Both the position numbers and the translations under genes were made by a program. Shown here piece after piece: positions 42,804 through 53,287 of a stretch of DNA of 64,000 bases; positions within the stretch are counted from its first letter, which is position 1; every line of letters starts with the position of its first letter. The stretch is taken from positions 806,416 to 870,415 of the forward strand of contig NZ_LMPU01000009.1 of the NCBI RefSeq assembly GCF_001423945.1, read 5' to 3'. The stretch is from Pedobacter sp. Leaf194. GTDB taxonomy: Bacteria; Bacteroidota; Bacteroidia; Sphingobacteriales; Sphingobacteriaceae. Under the pieces are notes generated by a model. It saw only the letters and a program-made list of their open reading frames with translations, ran no database searches and was not told the origin of the DNA.

Positions 42804-44252
42804 ATGAAAGTGCGTGTTTATAAATGGGTCGTTTTAATCAGTTTTCTGATTCTTATTTTGGTTCAACTCGAACTTACCTACAACACGTATGTTTTGCGAG
42901 ACAGAGAATACAGGCTTAAGGAAAAACAGCTTATTAAGGATGCGTACGGAAAAAGCATCGCCGATGATAAGGTTTATCAAGGTGGGGGCAAAATCCTCGA
43001 TTCTATCCTGTCTGAAAAAATGCCTTTGCTAAAAAGAACCTACCTTGAAAATCCGAAAAAATTTAAAGGAACTGCGCAATTGGTTAGCAGCGCAATCTTT
43101 ACTGAGCTAAAAAAAAGGAGCACGATGGATAGCGTATTTCAGTCGATAATTAAGCGCAACCAGCTCGACCCAAGTCTCAAATACCTGCTCACATTCGAAT
43201 CTATTGAGGTAAACTTCAACAACCGGACGGATAACATTTATGTGTATAAAGGTTCCTCTGGGAAACAGGTTCAGAATACCAATGCTGGCAATTACGGTTT
43301 TATAATCGATGGTACGCTTGCATCGCCCAGTGAACTGAACATGGTTACCAGCCTCGCCGTTAACGGGACTTTGCTTTACGATTACCGCGTTACCTTTGAC
43401 CTTTTCGTTGATTCGCCCAATCGCCCGCTAAAGGTTTTCTATAATATGCTGCCAACCTTTTTACTTGTTGGACTTTGCATCATTATTATGTTTGCAATTA
43501 ATTACTATACTTTTAAAAACTGGATGCGGCAGAAAAAAGAGGCAGAAGTAAAGTCAGATTTTTTAAACAGTATAAAACACGAACTCAACACGCCCATTGC
43601 CACCATTCTTATTGCCAGCAAAAGCCTCGATGAGGAAGATGTTATAACGGACAAAAACCGGGTAAGAAACCTGGCTCAGATTGTTGAACGGCAAGCCAGG
43701 CGCCTACATGCCCATATTAACCAGATGCTCGAAATTTCGGAAATCAGAAAGCACATCAGCCTGCAGGAAACTGATCTGAATTACGCGATACTTACATTTG
43801 TAAGCGATTACCGAATAAAACTTCAATCTTCTGATGACTTAATTTTTGACCTACATGAATCAGAAAATCTGGTGATGCTCGACAATTTTGCGTTTACAGC
43901 AATGGTTCAGAATATCGTTGATAATGCTTTTAAACATAACGTTAGTGTAAACAAAAAAGTCAAAATTTCTATCAGCGAAGGCCCAAACAGCTTTTTTTTA
44001 CACATTAACGATAATGGCAACGGGATGAATAAAAAACTTGAAAAGAAGATTTTCGACAAGTTCTTTCGAGCCCAAACAGATACGTCGGTACCTGGACTGG
44101 GTCTTGGACTTTACTATGTGAAACAATGTATCGACCTTCATGGGTGGAGCATAAAGCTAGAAACAGAAGTCGGCAAGGGTACGGAATTCATTATCCGAAT
44201 TCCCAGAATCAGTTTTCAGAACAGATTAGAAAAGGGTACTAAAAACGACTAA
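42804..44252 (+). CDS. Two-component sensor histidine kinase
   Basis: 482 residues. Helices at about 8-22 and 216-236 flank a 190-residue periplasmic sensor. Then HisKA (His259 in SIKHELNTP) and HATPase_c (N-box QNIVDNAFKHN, G1 DNGNGM, G2 GLGLGLYYV). Its response regulator is encoded 2 nt downstream. The domain order and length recall the RprX/RprY-type pair of Bacteroides, but the sensor domain shows no recognisable fold. The ligand is unknown. Confidence 0.93.
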   Translation: MKVRVYKWVVLISFLILILVQLELTYNTYVLRDREYRLKEKQLIKDAYGKSIADDKVYQGGGKILDSILSEKMPLLKRTYLENPKKFKGTAQLVSSAIFTELKKRSTMDSVFQSIIKRNQLDPSLKYLLTFESIEVNFNNRTDNIYVYKGSSGKQVQNTNAGNYGFIIDGTLASPSELNMVTSLAVNGTLLYDYRVTFDLFVDSPNRPLKVFYNMLPTFLLVGLCIIIMFAINYYTFKNWMRQKKEAEVKSDFLNSIKHELNTPIATILIASKSLDEEDVITDKNRVRNLAQIVERQARRLHAHINQMLEISEIRKHISLQETDLNYAILTFVSDYRIKLQSSDDLIFDLHESENLVMLDNFAFTAMVQNIVDNAFKHNVSVNKKVKISISEGPNSFFLHINDNGNGMNKKLEKKIFDKFFRAQTDTSVPGLGLGLYYVKQCIDLHGWSIKLETEVGKGTEFIIRIPRISFQNRLEKGTKND

Positions 44253-44254
44253 AT

Positions 44255-44959
44255 ATGGGTTACGATATCGTCATAATCGAAGATGAGGCTGACCTCGGAA
44301 ATGTGATTACGGAGTATTTAAAGTTACGCGGCTTCAGTGTGCTTTGGTTCGATACACCGGCGGCAGCTATCGAATATTACAAGGCAAGCCCAGCCAATAA
44401 TAAACTTTTTATTGTAGATGTTCAGCTCCCCGGCATGAACGGATTTGAACTCGCCGCCGAGATAATTAAAATAAATGCGAATCAGCCTTTCTTTTTCCTT
44501 ACTGCACACAACGAGAAACAAGACCGGATAAGAGGGCTGAAATTAGGCGCCATCGATTATATTTCCAAACCATTTGAAATTGAAGAACTGGTGCTTAGGA
44601 TTGGTAATGTCATCAGCAAATTCTCAGAGCTGCCTGCCAAAACTGCTCACACGCAACGTTCATTTATAGAAATTGCCGACATGCGCTACCATCCCGATCA
44701 GCTTTACCTCATCATGCCGGATAATCGTGAAGTATCGCTTACCGTGCGTGAAGCCGAAGTTTTGGAGCACCTGGCACGAAATATTAATTCGCTCGTTAAG
44801 AAAAAAGATATCCTTTTCGCGTTATGGGGAAATGACGACTATTTCAACGGAAAAAGCCTCGAAGTTTTTATATCCAGACTAAGAAGGCTTTTTAAATCTT
44901 CAAATGAAGTTAGTATTGAAAATGTTTATGGAATGGGCTACATTCTGCGGGTGAGGTAA
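44255..44959 (+). CDS. OmpR/PhoB family response regulator
   Basis: A 234-residue regulator: receiver domain 1-122 with acidic residues Glu9-Asp10, phospho-acceptor Asp55 in FIVDVQLPGMNG and Lys near 105 in YISKPFE. The OmpR-type winged helix occupies about 135-232, with LTVREAEVLEHLA, the transactivation-loop SLEVFISRLRRLF and the C-terminal YGMGYILR. Cognate regulator of the kinase 2 nt upstream; the 11-bp repeats at 42734-42762 are a good candidate target. Confidence 0.94.
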   Translation: MGYDIVIIEDEADLGNVITEYLKLRGFSVLWFDTPAAAIEYYKASPANNKLFIVDVQLPGMNGFELAAEIIKINANQPFFFLTAHNEKQDRIRGLKLGAIDYISKPFEIEELVLRIGNVISKFSELPAKTAHTQRSFIEIADMRYHPDQLYLIMPDNREVSLTVREAEVLEHLARNINSLVKKKDILFALWGNDDYFNGKSLEVFISRLRRLFKSSNEVSIENVYGMGYILRVR

Positions 44960-45314
44960 ATGACGTAAAGCAAACACCGTTTTCATTAATCTAAGTTTGC
45001 TTAAAATGCTTTCTCCTTAAAATCCTAAGCAAGGCTGGATAGTAATTAGAACTTTTTTGTTTGCGCTCAATATTTAGTATTAAAAGAATTTTATATACAC
45101 TTGCATGCGCAATTAATTGATAACTTCTGGCGGTATGGGCGTATTGCTTTTATGGTTTCTGCATGCGCTCTGCAATTACTTAGTATTGTTTTTTAGCAAA
45201 ACTGATGTGATAAGTATTTCGCCTCAATGCCAAATTAAAAGCAGCTATCTTGCAAACTAAACCCTGCACAGATAAAGACGTTCATTCCTTTATAAACAAG
45301 TTGCAGGCGAACGC
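44960..45314. other. Intergenic region before the ArsB-like gene
   Basis: 355 bp without a gene. A weak hairpin with AAGCAAAC (44968-44975) and GTTTGCTT (44995-45002) and a 19-nt loop may end the response-regulator transcript. The AT-rich rest presumably carries the promoter of the ArsB-like gene; I see no clear consensus. Confidence 0.35.
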
Positions 45315-46559
45315 ATGGATACAACATTAATAATACTTATCTCGATTCTGGCGATAGCGGGCGTAATTTTCAGACCCTTAAAAGTTTCCGAATACATTTG
45401 GGCATGTGCAGGTGCCGTGCTTTTAGTTTTGCTGGGTTTATTGACAGTTTCCGGAGCCCTTTCTGGTATATTGAAAGGCACCGATGTGTATTTCTTTCTT
45501 GTAGGCATGATGATGCTTGCTGAAGTTGCAAGAATTGAAGGACTGTTCGACTGGCTTGCTGCCAAAGCCACCAACCTCGCAAAGGGCTCGGCTATAAAAT
45601 TGTTTTTCCTTATCTACCTCGTAGGCACAATTGTAACGGTATTCCTCTCTAACGATGCAACCGCAGTTGTACTTACCCCAGCGGTAATTGCGGCGATGAA
45701 AGCCGGGAAAGTCAAAAACCCGATGCCTTATCTTTTAATATGTGCCTTTATCGCCAATGCGGCATCATTTGTTTTACCAATTTCAAATCCTGCAAACCTG
45801 GTCATGTATGGGAAACATCTTCCTTCCCTACTCCAATGGATGTCCGGATTCTTGCTTCCTTCAATCGTTTCTATTATTGCAACCTTCGTTGTTTTGTTCC
45901 TTTTGCAACTTAAAGGATTAAAACAGCCGGTAGAAAGAGAAATCCCGGTTCCCAATTTATCACCTGGTGGAAAAACCGCACTTGCAGGCATTGTATTATC
46001 CGCAGTCATTTTACTCATTTGTTCTGCAAAAGATATTGCGCTTGGCATGCCAACGTTCGTTGCAGGTTTGATGGTGGTAACTGTTGTATTTTTTATTGCT
46101 GCAAGAAATCCGATTTATATTGCAAAGGGTATATCGTGGCAAGTTTTACCGCTGGTTGCAGGCTTGTTTGTAATTGTGGAGGCACTAAGCCAAACAGGTT
46201 TAACAGATTCTGCCGCACATTTACTTATGCAGCATGCCCGGCAAAGTTTGGTTGCTACAAGTTGGCAAAGTGGAATTTTAACAGCCTTTGCCTGCAATTT
46301 AATGAATAATCTTCCTGCGGGGCTCACCGCATCTAATGTAATCCTTGCTGCAAATCCACCAGAACTAATTAGAAGGGCAGTTTTAATCGGTATAGATCTC
46401 GGACCGAATCTTTCTCTTACTGGTTCTCTGGCTTCAATTCTGTGGCTGGTTGCTTTAAGGCGTGAAAATTATGTGATCAGCGGCTGGAGTTTCTTAAAAA
46501 CGGGCATTTTTGTTATGACAATTCCACTTCTTCTGGTTATCGCATCGTTATTTATTTAA
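45315..46559 (+). CDS. ArsB/NhaD-type inner-membrane transporter
   Basis: 414 residues in about ten to eleven helices, belonging to the ion-transporter (ArsB/NhaD) superfamily. Repeated motifs are visible: FLSNDATAVVLTP in the first half, SNPANLVMYG, and the second-half NLMNNLPAGLTASN. These match arsenite efflux pumps of the ArsB type. There is no arsR, arsC or arsenate gene beside it, so the substrate could be arsenite, antimonite or another oxyanion. It stands as a single transcript. Confidence 0.82.
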   Translation: MDTTLIILISILAIAGVIFRPLKVSEYIWACAGAVLLVLLGLLTVSGALSGILKGTDVYFFLVGMMMLAEVARIEGLFDWLAAKATNLAKGSAIKLFFLIYLVGTIVTVFLSNDATAVVLTPAVIAAMKAGKVKNPMPYLLICAFIANAASFVLPISNPANLVMYGKHLPSLLQWMSGFLLPSIVSIIATFVVLFLLQLKGLKQPVEREIPVPNLSPGGKTALAGIVLSAVILLICSAKDIALGMPTFVAGLMVVTVVFFIAARNPIYIAKGISWQVLPLVAGLFVIVEALSQTGLTDSAAHLLMQHARQSLVATSWQSGILTAFACNLMNNLPAGLTASNVILAANPPELIRRAVLIGIDLGPNLSLTGSLASILWLVALRRENYVISGWSFLKTGIFVMTIPLLLVIASLFI

Positions 46560-46618
46560 AGGGTAGAAGTTTGTTCACTTAAAAAAAAGTGTAAAGTCCG
46601 TAACGGCAACAATCCTTA

Positions 46619-46633
46619 AAAGCCTTAGGCTTT
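46619..46633 (+). terminator. Possible weak terminator after the ArsB-like gene
   Basis: AAAGCC (46619-46624) and GGCTTT (46628-46633) form a short stem with a 3-nt loop, followed by GATTTTAG. The stem is only 6 bp and the T run is interrupted. Confidence 0.3.
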
Positions 46634-46729
46634 GATTTTAGCTTAATTTTCAACCCCTTATACCGTTATCCTGGCAAATCAGCACAATAGTTCTGAAAAC
46701 TTTTGAACGAAGTTCATGTTGTATTCTTT

Positions 46730-47110
46730 ATGAAAATTTCGGAAAGGAAATATACATGTGCTGTAATAGATGACGACTTCAGTTCGATAGGAATTTTGAC
46801 TCAATACATATCAATGGTTCCAAAATTGAAATTGTACAAGAGTTTTCAAAATCCATTAACGGCAATAGAAGACCTCACGAAAGGCGGTGAAATAGATTTC
46901 CTTTTTTTGGATGTTAACATGCCTGTTTCGGGTTTTGACGTTGCAAAGTTATTGAGAGATAAGGTTAAGTATTTGGTTTTCGTTACCGGCCATCCCGAGC
47001 ATGCATTGGCTGCTTTTGGCGCCGAAGCTGATAATTTCCTCGTAAAACCAGTGAGTTTTTCTAAATTCCTGAATGTATTGAATGCAGGCATTTCTTCCAA
47101 AGTTCTATAA
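46730..47110 (+). CDS. Stand-alone receiver-domain response regulator (CheY-like)
   Basis: 126 residues from the ATG at 46730; the upstream extension starts with TTG at 46703. It is a receiver only: acidic pair VIDDD near 12-14, phospho-acceptor Asp in FLFLDVNMPVSG (near 59), Thr in VFVTGHPEHA and Lys in FLVKPVS. No output domain follows, so it would act by protein contact or in a phosphorelay. No kinase is adjacent. Its REC resembles those of LytTR regulators, so it may be a truncated version of that type. Confidence 0.82.
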   Translation: MKISERKYTCAVIDDDFSSIGILTQYISMVPKLKLYKSFQNPLTAIEDLTKGGEIDFLFLDVNMPVSGFDVAKLLRDKVKYLVFVTGHPEHALAAFGAEADNFLVKPVSFSKFLNVLNAGISSKVL

Positions 47111-47246
47111 CTGTGGGTCGAATGTTTAAGGCCTATTATGCCCAAGCAAACAATAACAGATTTAACTGTTTAACAAAAAAAACCTTCCGCTGCTCGTGAC
47201 CTAGTAGAAACCAGTATTTAGAACAACGAAAGGCTGAATTTAAATA

Positions 47247-48125
47247 TTAAGGTAGAATAGTGTCTTTAATGTTTTCTAAAAGGCCTTTATCTTCCCCACT
47301 CATTTGCTGCGCCTGGGCATAACCTTTTACGTCGGGCATACCTAAATCGGGCGTTGGAGCACCAGGAACCGCCGGAACAACACGAAATTCGCCTTTACCA
47401 TCAATTGATGAACCACTTGTCCACCTTCCGTCCTGTGTCATTGACTGGTCGATATTTGTTGATACAAATGCATAGTCAAATTCCGGCACTTTTATCTCCG
47501 TAGGGAATGTATTGGGGATTGGCAAATTTACTCCAACGCCGCCTAAATCTTCCAACACCGCTAACCATTGATTTTGATGCATCGCATCTCTGGTAATTAA
47601 AAATGACAGCATATCTTTCATACCGAAGTCATCTGTTAGCTCATACAAACGCGTGGCCAATACCCTTCCGGTAGATTCTGCCATCACGTTAGCATACATA
47701 TCTGCGGCAATGTTTCCACTTCCTACCACCCACGAACCGTTAAAAGGGACACCATTGCTATCCACTGCCATTGCGGTAAGTCCGGATGAGATAACCTGAC
47801 GGGGATCCATTCCACCCAGAATATTACTTACAATTGGATTTTCGCCTGCCACTTTATCTTTCAACTCGTTTGTAGCACCATCAAGGTTTAAGGCTACCGC
47901 AGTGCAAAGCATTTCAATATGCGAGATTTCTTCTGTACCGGTATCAAGCAGCATATCGCGGTACTTCTTCGGACCCCGGCTTCCCCATGCCTGAAAAAGG
48001 TATTGTAAGCAGACTCTGATTTCACCCTCGATTCCGCCGATGGCTTGCTGTAATAGTTTTGCAAATGCAGGATTTGGTTTGTCTACCCGTACTTTGTACT
48101 GCAAACTGTTGTCATGATAAAACAT
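47247..48125 (-). CDS. Manganese catalase
   Basis: A 292-residue di-manganese catalase. First-site ligands are Glu35 (IEGEIRV), Glu66 and His69 (GTEEISHIE); the second pair lies in NVMAESTGR and DAMHQNQW. The ordering and spacing agree with the Lactobacillus plantarum enzyme. It turns H2O2 to water and oxygen without haem. The C-terminal tail from about 240 is Pro- and Gly-rich. A divergent 315-bp region separates it from the gluconate genes. Confidence 0.95.
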   Translation of the reverse strand: MFYHDNSLQYKVRVDKPNPAFAKLLQQAIGGIEGEIRVCLQYLFQAWGSRGPKKYRDMLLDTGTEEISHIEMLCTAVALNLDGATNELKDKVAGENPIVSNILGGMDPRQVISSGLTAMAVDSNGVPFNGSWVVGSGNIAADMYANVMAESTGRVLATRLYELTDDFGMKDMLSFLITRDAMHQNQWLAVLEDLGGVGVNLPIPNTFPTEIKVPEFDYAFVSTNIDQSMTQDGRWTSGSSIDGKGEFRVVPAVPGAPTPDLGMPDVKGYAQAQQMSGEDKGLLENIKDTILP

Positions 48126-48440
48126 AGATTTTAAATTAAATTAATGAATTGATTATTAACATCTTTTGTAGCTATCGAAATCCTCCAAAAACCTTAAACC
48201 GCCTGAATTTTAGTGACTAGTCAAACAAGGCGAACATTGCTGTATGGCGATGGAAAAAATCAAGATGAGCTCTTTAAAAAACATTCCCAAAAAACCTAAA
48301 GTTTAAATCCCAAACCTTGATAAATACGGTATTGGGTGGAGAAAATACCTCATTTAGGGTGTAGTTATGCCCGCTTCTAATTTAACATTAAGCTTTACAG
48401 GTGCAGATAAAAAATGTAGATTGCAGTTTAAACCTTTTGC
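48126..48440. other. Intergenic region between catalase and gluconate kinase
   Basis: 315 bp of divergent promoter region. It contains TAGATTGC (48417-48424), a partial match to the TAnnTTTG -7 box 17 bp before the gluconate kinase start. No repressor-like palindrome stands out. Confidence 0.35.
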
Positions 48441-49925
48441 ATGGAATATTTAATCGGTATTGATATTGGTACAGGTAGCACTAAAGCGGTGGCTTTAAAT
48501 CTAAATTATGAACCTATTCAAACCAGTCAATTCTTTTATCCCACAACTTCATCATCTCAAGGGTATAGTGAGCAGGAACCAGCACTTATCTGGCAAGCAT
48601 TTATTAACGCTATCAATCAGCTCGTGGCCGCACTTGGGCCTGATGTAAAAGCAATTGGTTTAAGTGCTGCAATGCATAGTCTGATTATGGTAGACAGTTT
48701 AGGTGGCGTGCTGGCGCCAATGATTACCTGGGCAGATAGCCGCAGTACGCAGGAAGCCAATAGCCTGAAGCAATCGGATTATGGTTACACAATTTACGAG
48801 GAAACCGGTACGCCAATACATCCAATGTCGCCACTTTGCAAATTGCTATGGCTAAAAAAGCATAACCAAAATTTATTTTATAAAACAGGCAAATTTATAT
48901 CGATAAAAGAATACATATGGTTCAGGTTATTCGGCACTTTCAAAATAGATTATTCCATTGCATCCGCTACTGGTTTATTCAATATTTTAAACACTAAGTG
49001 GGATATAAATGCCCTGCAAATAGCGAATATCGATCAGGAAAAATTGTCGCAGCCTGTACCCACAAACTATACAGATAACGTTTTACTAGCAGATGCCGCA
49101 GCATTGTTGCCGGGTTTAAAAACAACGTTTGTAATCGGTGCCAGCGATGGATGCCTGGCAAATCTTGGCAGCGAAGCAACGACAGAAGGTGTTGCAACGA
49201 TAACCATTGGCACAAGCGGCGCCGTAAGGATGGCCAGCACCAAACCATTGATCAATCGCAAGGCGATGACTTTTAACTATATTCTGGATAATCAAATTTT
49301 TATTTGTGGCGGACCCGTAAACAACGGAGGAATTGCACTAAAATGGCTACTTGAAAATATTTTTGAAGAAAAAGCCCTGTCGGAAGCGGTTTACGATTCG
49401 CTTTTTCAATCTGTGGCTACCGTAACTGCAGGTTGCGAGGGCTTGATTTTTCTCCCTTACCTAACTGGCGAGCGTGCGCCGATTTGGGATAGCGAAGCTT
49501 GCGGAACTTTCTTTGGTTTAAATTTGAGGCATAAAAAGTCACATATGGCCAGAGCAGTTATTGAAGGTATTTGCTATGCATTATTTGATGTACTAATTGC
49601 GCTCGAAAGCAGTTCACATAAAGTCAGCCAAATTAATGTGAGCGGTGGATTCATCCATTCCAAAGTTTGGATGCAGATTTTGGCAGATATAACAGGGAAA
49701 AAGCTGGTTTTGATAATGCAGGAGGATGCATCGGCGGTGGGTGCTGCTTACCTGGCTGCAAAAACGATAAACCTGTCAAAAGATTATCCCGCTTTCGCAA
49801 ATTTAACACCGGAAGTGATACTGCCAAACCGGGGAAATCAAATGATTTACGAGAAAAAATTCCTCATATTTAAGCAGGTATATGCAAATTTAAGTGAAAC
49901 CATGCACCAGCATTTAAACTCCTAA
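48441..49925 (+). CDS. gntK: Gluconate kinase, FGGY family
   Basis: A 494-residue FGGY carbohydrate kinase. The first actin-like half opens with YLIGIDIGTGSTK (3-15), and the second half has GASDGCLANLGS, TIGTSGAVR and GGPVNNGG. The FGGY type (not the small P-loop GntK) phosphorylates D-gluconate to 6-phosphogluconate in many Gram-positive and Bacteroidota species; xylulose or another sugar acid is possible. The gluconate permease gene follows after 3 nt and supports gluconate. No GntR-type repressor is adjacent. Confidence 0.87.
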   Translation: MEYLIGIDIGTGSTKAVALNLNYEPIQTSQFFYPTTSSSQGYSEQEPALIWQAFINAINQLVAALGPDVKAIGLSAAMHSLIMVDSLGGVLAPMITWADSRSTQEANSLKQSDYGYTIYEETGTPIHPMSPLCKLLWLKKHNQNLFYKTGKFISIKEYIWFRLFGTFKIDYSIASATGLFNILNTKWDINALQIANIDQEKLSQPVPTNYTDNVLLADAAALLPGLKTTFVIGASDGCLANLGSEATTEGVATITIGTSGAVRMASTKPLINRKAMTFNYILDNQIFICGGPVNNGGIALKWLLENIFEEKALSEAVYDSLFQSVATVTAGCEGLIFLPYLTGERAPIWDSEACGTFFGLNLRHKKSHMARAVIEGICYALFDVLIALESSSHKVSQINVSGGFIHSKVWMQILADITGKKLVLIMQEDASAVGAAYLAAKTINLSKDYPAFANLTPEVILPNRGNQMIYEKKFLIFKQVYANLSETMHQHLNS

Positions 49926-49928
49926 AAC

Positions 49929-51215
49929 ATGTCGTTAATAATCGTTCTTGGTGGCATTTTGCTGCTTTTTTTGATGATCATCAAAAAACTGAATCCAATG
50001 ATTGCCTTACTGATTACTGCAATAATTACTGGCTTATTTCTAGGCATGCCTGCAGCAAAAGTAATGACCTCTGTAAGTGCCGGAATTGGCAATACGCTTG
50101 GAAGTATGGTTATGGTACTCGCATTGGGGGCTATGATGGGAAAACTTATTGAAGATAGTGGTTCAGCAAAGAAAATTGTTTTCGTACTAATTAAACTCTT
50201 TGGGCGCAGAAATATCCAGTGGGCGGTTTTGTTAACCGGACTTTTGGTAGGCATTCCCCTATTTTATAATGCAGGTTTTGTTGTATTGATACCTCTTGTA
50301 TTTGCAATTGCTTCTGCCACTGGGCTTCCAAAGCTCTATGTCGGCATTCCAATGGCCGCAGCATTGTCGGTTACTCATGGCTTTCTGCCGCCGCATCCGG
50401 GACCAGTTGCACTCGCTGCAATTTTTCATGCTGATATTGGAAAAACTTTAATATACGGCCTATGCCTGAGCATTCCAATCGCGATTATTGCGGGCGTTTA
50501 TTTTCCAAAATTGATTATTAAGCGAAATATGGGCATTGTTCAGGGTGATTTTTTTCTATCGGAAGTAGAAACGTTGCCGTCTGGCCTGAAAAGTTTTTTT
50601 ACCGCATTGTTGCCAGTGGTACTAATTGTGGCCGGCACAATCGGAAGCGCCATCCAGGGAAATTATTATCTTAAACCGGTTTTAAGCTTTCTGGCCGATC
50701 CAACTGCGGCTTTGTTGCTCGCCGTAGTGATTACCGTTCTCTTTCAGCAATCTGGCATTTCCAAAGCAATGGAATCCTGCGTTGAGGGTGTAAAAAGTAT
50801 TGCGATGATAATCCTCATTATAGCAGCCGGGGGCGCTTTTAAACAAATTTTAGTAGATAGTGGCGTGGGCGAAACCGTAAAAGTATTAACTGCAGACCTG
50901 AATTTGTCGCCACTTTTCCTGGCCTGGTTAATTACCGCGGCATTGCGGGTAACATTAGGCTCGGCTACCGTAGCGGCGTTAACCGCATCGGGCATTGTAT
51001 TGCCATTGGTGGGCTTAAATGCACCGCCCGAACTGATGGTACTTTCGGTTGGCGCAGGCAGCCTGATGCTATCGCACGTTAATGATACGGGGTTTTGGAT
51101 GTTCAAAGAATACTTTAACCTTAGCCTGAAGGAAACATTTAAAACCTGGACAATGATGGAAAGTATCGTATCGGTATTAGGCCTTTTAGGCGTATTACTT
51201 ATAAATTCACTTTAA
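49929..51215 (+). CDS. gntP: Gluconate:H+ symporter, GntP family
   Basis: A 428-residue inner-membrane permease with about twelve helices. Typical GntP features are the repeated Gly/Ala-rich helices, VSAGIGNTLGSM, LPPHPGPVAL in the cytoplasmic re-entrant region and GSATVAALTASGI. It imports gluconate for the kinase 3 nt upstream, giving 6-phosphogluconate for the pentose phosphate or Entner-Doudoroff routes. No downstream partner gene; the next gene is on the other strand. Confidence 0.92.
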   Translation: MSLIIVLGGILLLFLMIIKKLNPMIALLITAIITGLFLGMPAAKVMTSVSAGIGNTLGSMVMVLALGAMMGKLIEDSGSAKKIVFVLIKLFGRRNIQWAVLLTGLLVGIPLFYNAGFVVLIPLVFAIASATGLPKLYVGIPMAAALSVTHGFLPPHPGPVALAAIFHADIGKTLIYGLCLSIPIAIIAGVYFPKLIIKRNMGIVQGDFFLSEVETLPSGLKSFFTALLPVVLIVAGTIGSAIQGNYYLKPVLSFLADPTAALLLAVVITVLFQQSGISKAMESCVEGVKSIAMIILIIAAGGAFKQILVDSGVGETVKVLTADLNLSPLFLAWLITAALRVTLGSATVAALTASGIVLPLVGLNAPPELMVLSVGAGSLMLSHVNDTGFWMFKEYFNLSLKETFKTWTMMESIVSVLGLLGVLLINSL

Positions 51216-51501
51216 CCAAAAGATAAGATTTAGAAACAACGTTAAACAGCTTGTAGCTTATTTTTGCCTCTGCCATTGACTGAAAAGCAGGGCAGCTTTC
51301 AGATTTTCCGCCATAGATTTATCGAATGTTTTTATTTCATTCGAAGTGTTTTGTGGCTTTGAAGACTGGACAACCATATTTTGACGCTGATGCTGCATAG
51401 CCAAATATAATCATTTGAAATTCCGTTTTCTGTAGCATTTTGGATATAATTGTATGCTCACGCACACAAAAAAAAGCAAAAAACGACTCGTAATTTTTGG
51501 A

Positions 51502-52704
51502 TTAAGAAAGCGGTATTGTTATCTCAAAATTTGTTCCCCAACCCTCTTCAGATGAAATTTCCATGGTTCCGTTCAGCGCCTTGATGTCGGCCATTACCAT
51601 TGGCAACCCAAGTCCGTAACCTCGTTCACCAATAGTACCTTCAGAAGATTCGAGTTTTCCGTTCATGATTTTATCAATGGCTTCCTGAGATAATCCGTTA
51701 CCGTTATCAGAAACATTAATTTTAAGGCTTTTACGTTTGTCAACAATTACTAAATCGAGTTTCACGGTAACCGTTCCATAATCAGAACTGAACTTAATTG
51801 CATTAGATACCAGATTGCCAGTAATTTGCAGCAATTTGTCTTTGGAGAAATTAACTTCTTTATGCTCGCCAATAACTTTAACCTTGAAGAATATATTTTT
51901 TGTTTTGGCTTGTGGCGTATAAAGCTTATCTAATTTATCTTTAAAAATTACCATATTGAAAACTTCGCCGATGATTTTCTTATCCTGAAGCAAAATTTCT
52001 TCAGTTAGATTCAGCACTTCATTATTGCTTTTGTCAATCATGAAGAGGTAATCCATTACATCAAACATTTTGTTCTGGTAACCTCGTTTTCTAATAATCT
52101 CAATAATGCCATTTATACCGGATAGCGGCCCACGAATGTCATGTGCTAATTTGCGTTGTTTTTTCTTAAGTTCATCAAAAGCTTGCCTGGTTTGCTGTAA
52201 CGACTTTAATTTAATCATCTTATCTACCACTTCACTGGCCAGCAACTTAAGCAACTCAATCTTTTCAGCACTTAATTTTTTAGCATTAGCATCGAGCACA
52301 CACAGGGCGCCGATGTTGTAGCCATCTTTCGTTTTTAATGGAATGCCTAAATAGTGTCGTAAGTTTAAAGGGCTGCCAACGTAAAAAAAATCTTTTGACC
52401 GCTCATCAAGCGACATATCACTAATCTCGAAATGGTCGTCGCCAGATATAGTATACTGGCAGATTGATTCCTCCCGCTTCATTTGGTCGATGTCCAAACC
52501 ATGGTTGGAGACTGTCCACTGTGTAAACGAATCAATTAAGTTGACCAGCGAAATGTCGTTGCCAGAAATCTTCGCGGCTAAAGCCGTTAAGTTTTCAAAT
52601 TCAGCTTGAAGCGCAGTATAGTCAGGGTCGAATGCTGCTAATGCTTTTAATCGCTCTACTTCGTTCGCCGGGATTGGACGAATGGGTTCAGTTGCTAATG
52701 CCAT
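51502..52704 (-). CDS. GAF-domain sensor histidine kinase
   Basis: 400 residues, no membrane segment, so cytoplasmic. An N-terminal GAF domain (about 20-165, with GIPLKTKDGYNIGALCVLD) is followed by HisKA (His in KLAHDIRGPLSG, near 195) and HATPase_c (N-box NLVSNAIKF, DNGNGLS, GYGLGLPMV). The GAF subtype lacks an obvious chromophore Cys of the phytochrome kind. No response regulator lies beside it; the CheY-like protein at 46730 is the nearest orphan receiver. Confidence 0.9.
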   Translation of the reverse strand: MALATEPIRPIPANEVERLKALAAFDPDYTALQAEFENLTALAAKISGNDISLVNLIDSFTQWTVSNHGLDIDQMKREESICQYTISGDDHFEISDMSLDERSKDFFYVGSPLNLRHYLGIPLKTKDGYNIGALCVLDANAKKLSAEKIELLKLLASEVVDKMIKLKSLQQTRQAFDELKKKQRKLAHDIRGPLSGINGIIEIIRKRGYQNKMFDVMDYLFMIDKSNNEVLNLTEEILLQDKKIIGEVFNMVIFKDKLDKLYTPQAKTKNIFFKVKVIGEHKEVNFSKDKLLQITGNLVSNAIKFSSDYGTVTVKLDLVIVDKRKSLKINVSDNGNGLSQEAIDKIMNGKLESSEGTIGERGYGLGLPMVMADIKALNGTMEISSEEGWGTNFEITIPLS

Positions 52705-53287
52705 ATGTTTGGTAAAATCAGAGCGCGATGCAATTTAGGATTTCCATCTCTGATTTAAAATAAATCCGGCAAAAATACACAGCAACTTTACATAAACAAT
52801 TAATTCAAGAAAAATATAAGTGAAATTGTTGCGATGAGCATCAGTTCTTCTTTTAGTGGTGCCGAACGACATTGTAGTCAAAAAGCAAACTCAATTCGCT
52901 AAAAACCTGACTTAACTGGCTAAATTTGATAAAAGGCGCAGCTATGAAATGGCTTGCTTGAGTACCCCGCATTAATCCTCTGCACAATAAAATACTGAAA
53001 TCCCAAATATTTAAGTCTTAACAACCATTAACCGGGGAATGCCTTTGCCATCTAAAATCTGCGCCTCATTTAGAAATACAAGTTAATTGATAAAATGTTT
53101 TCAGTTTAGACGGTTTCAATCTAAAGTCGATAGAAAGCGCTAAAATTTACATGATATTTTAACAAAAAAGTAAATTTATGTATTCCTGATGATACAACTT
53201 TACGAAGTGCGAAATCTAGAAATTTTCGTTTTGTCAATTTTGAAATGTTGAAACTTCATTCTATCATTGTGTAACACAATCATTACA
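52705..53287. other. Divergent intergenic region without recognised features
   Basis: 583 bp between the sensor kinase and the GT87 gene. It has no convincing frame. A TCATTGT/ACAATGA dyad (53264-53270 and 53285-53291) overlaps the ATG at 53288 and could form a hairpin at the start codon. Confidence 0.35.
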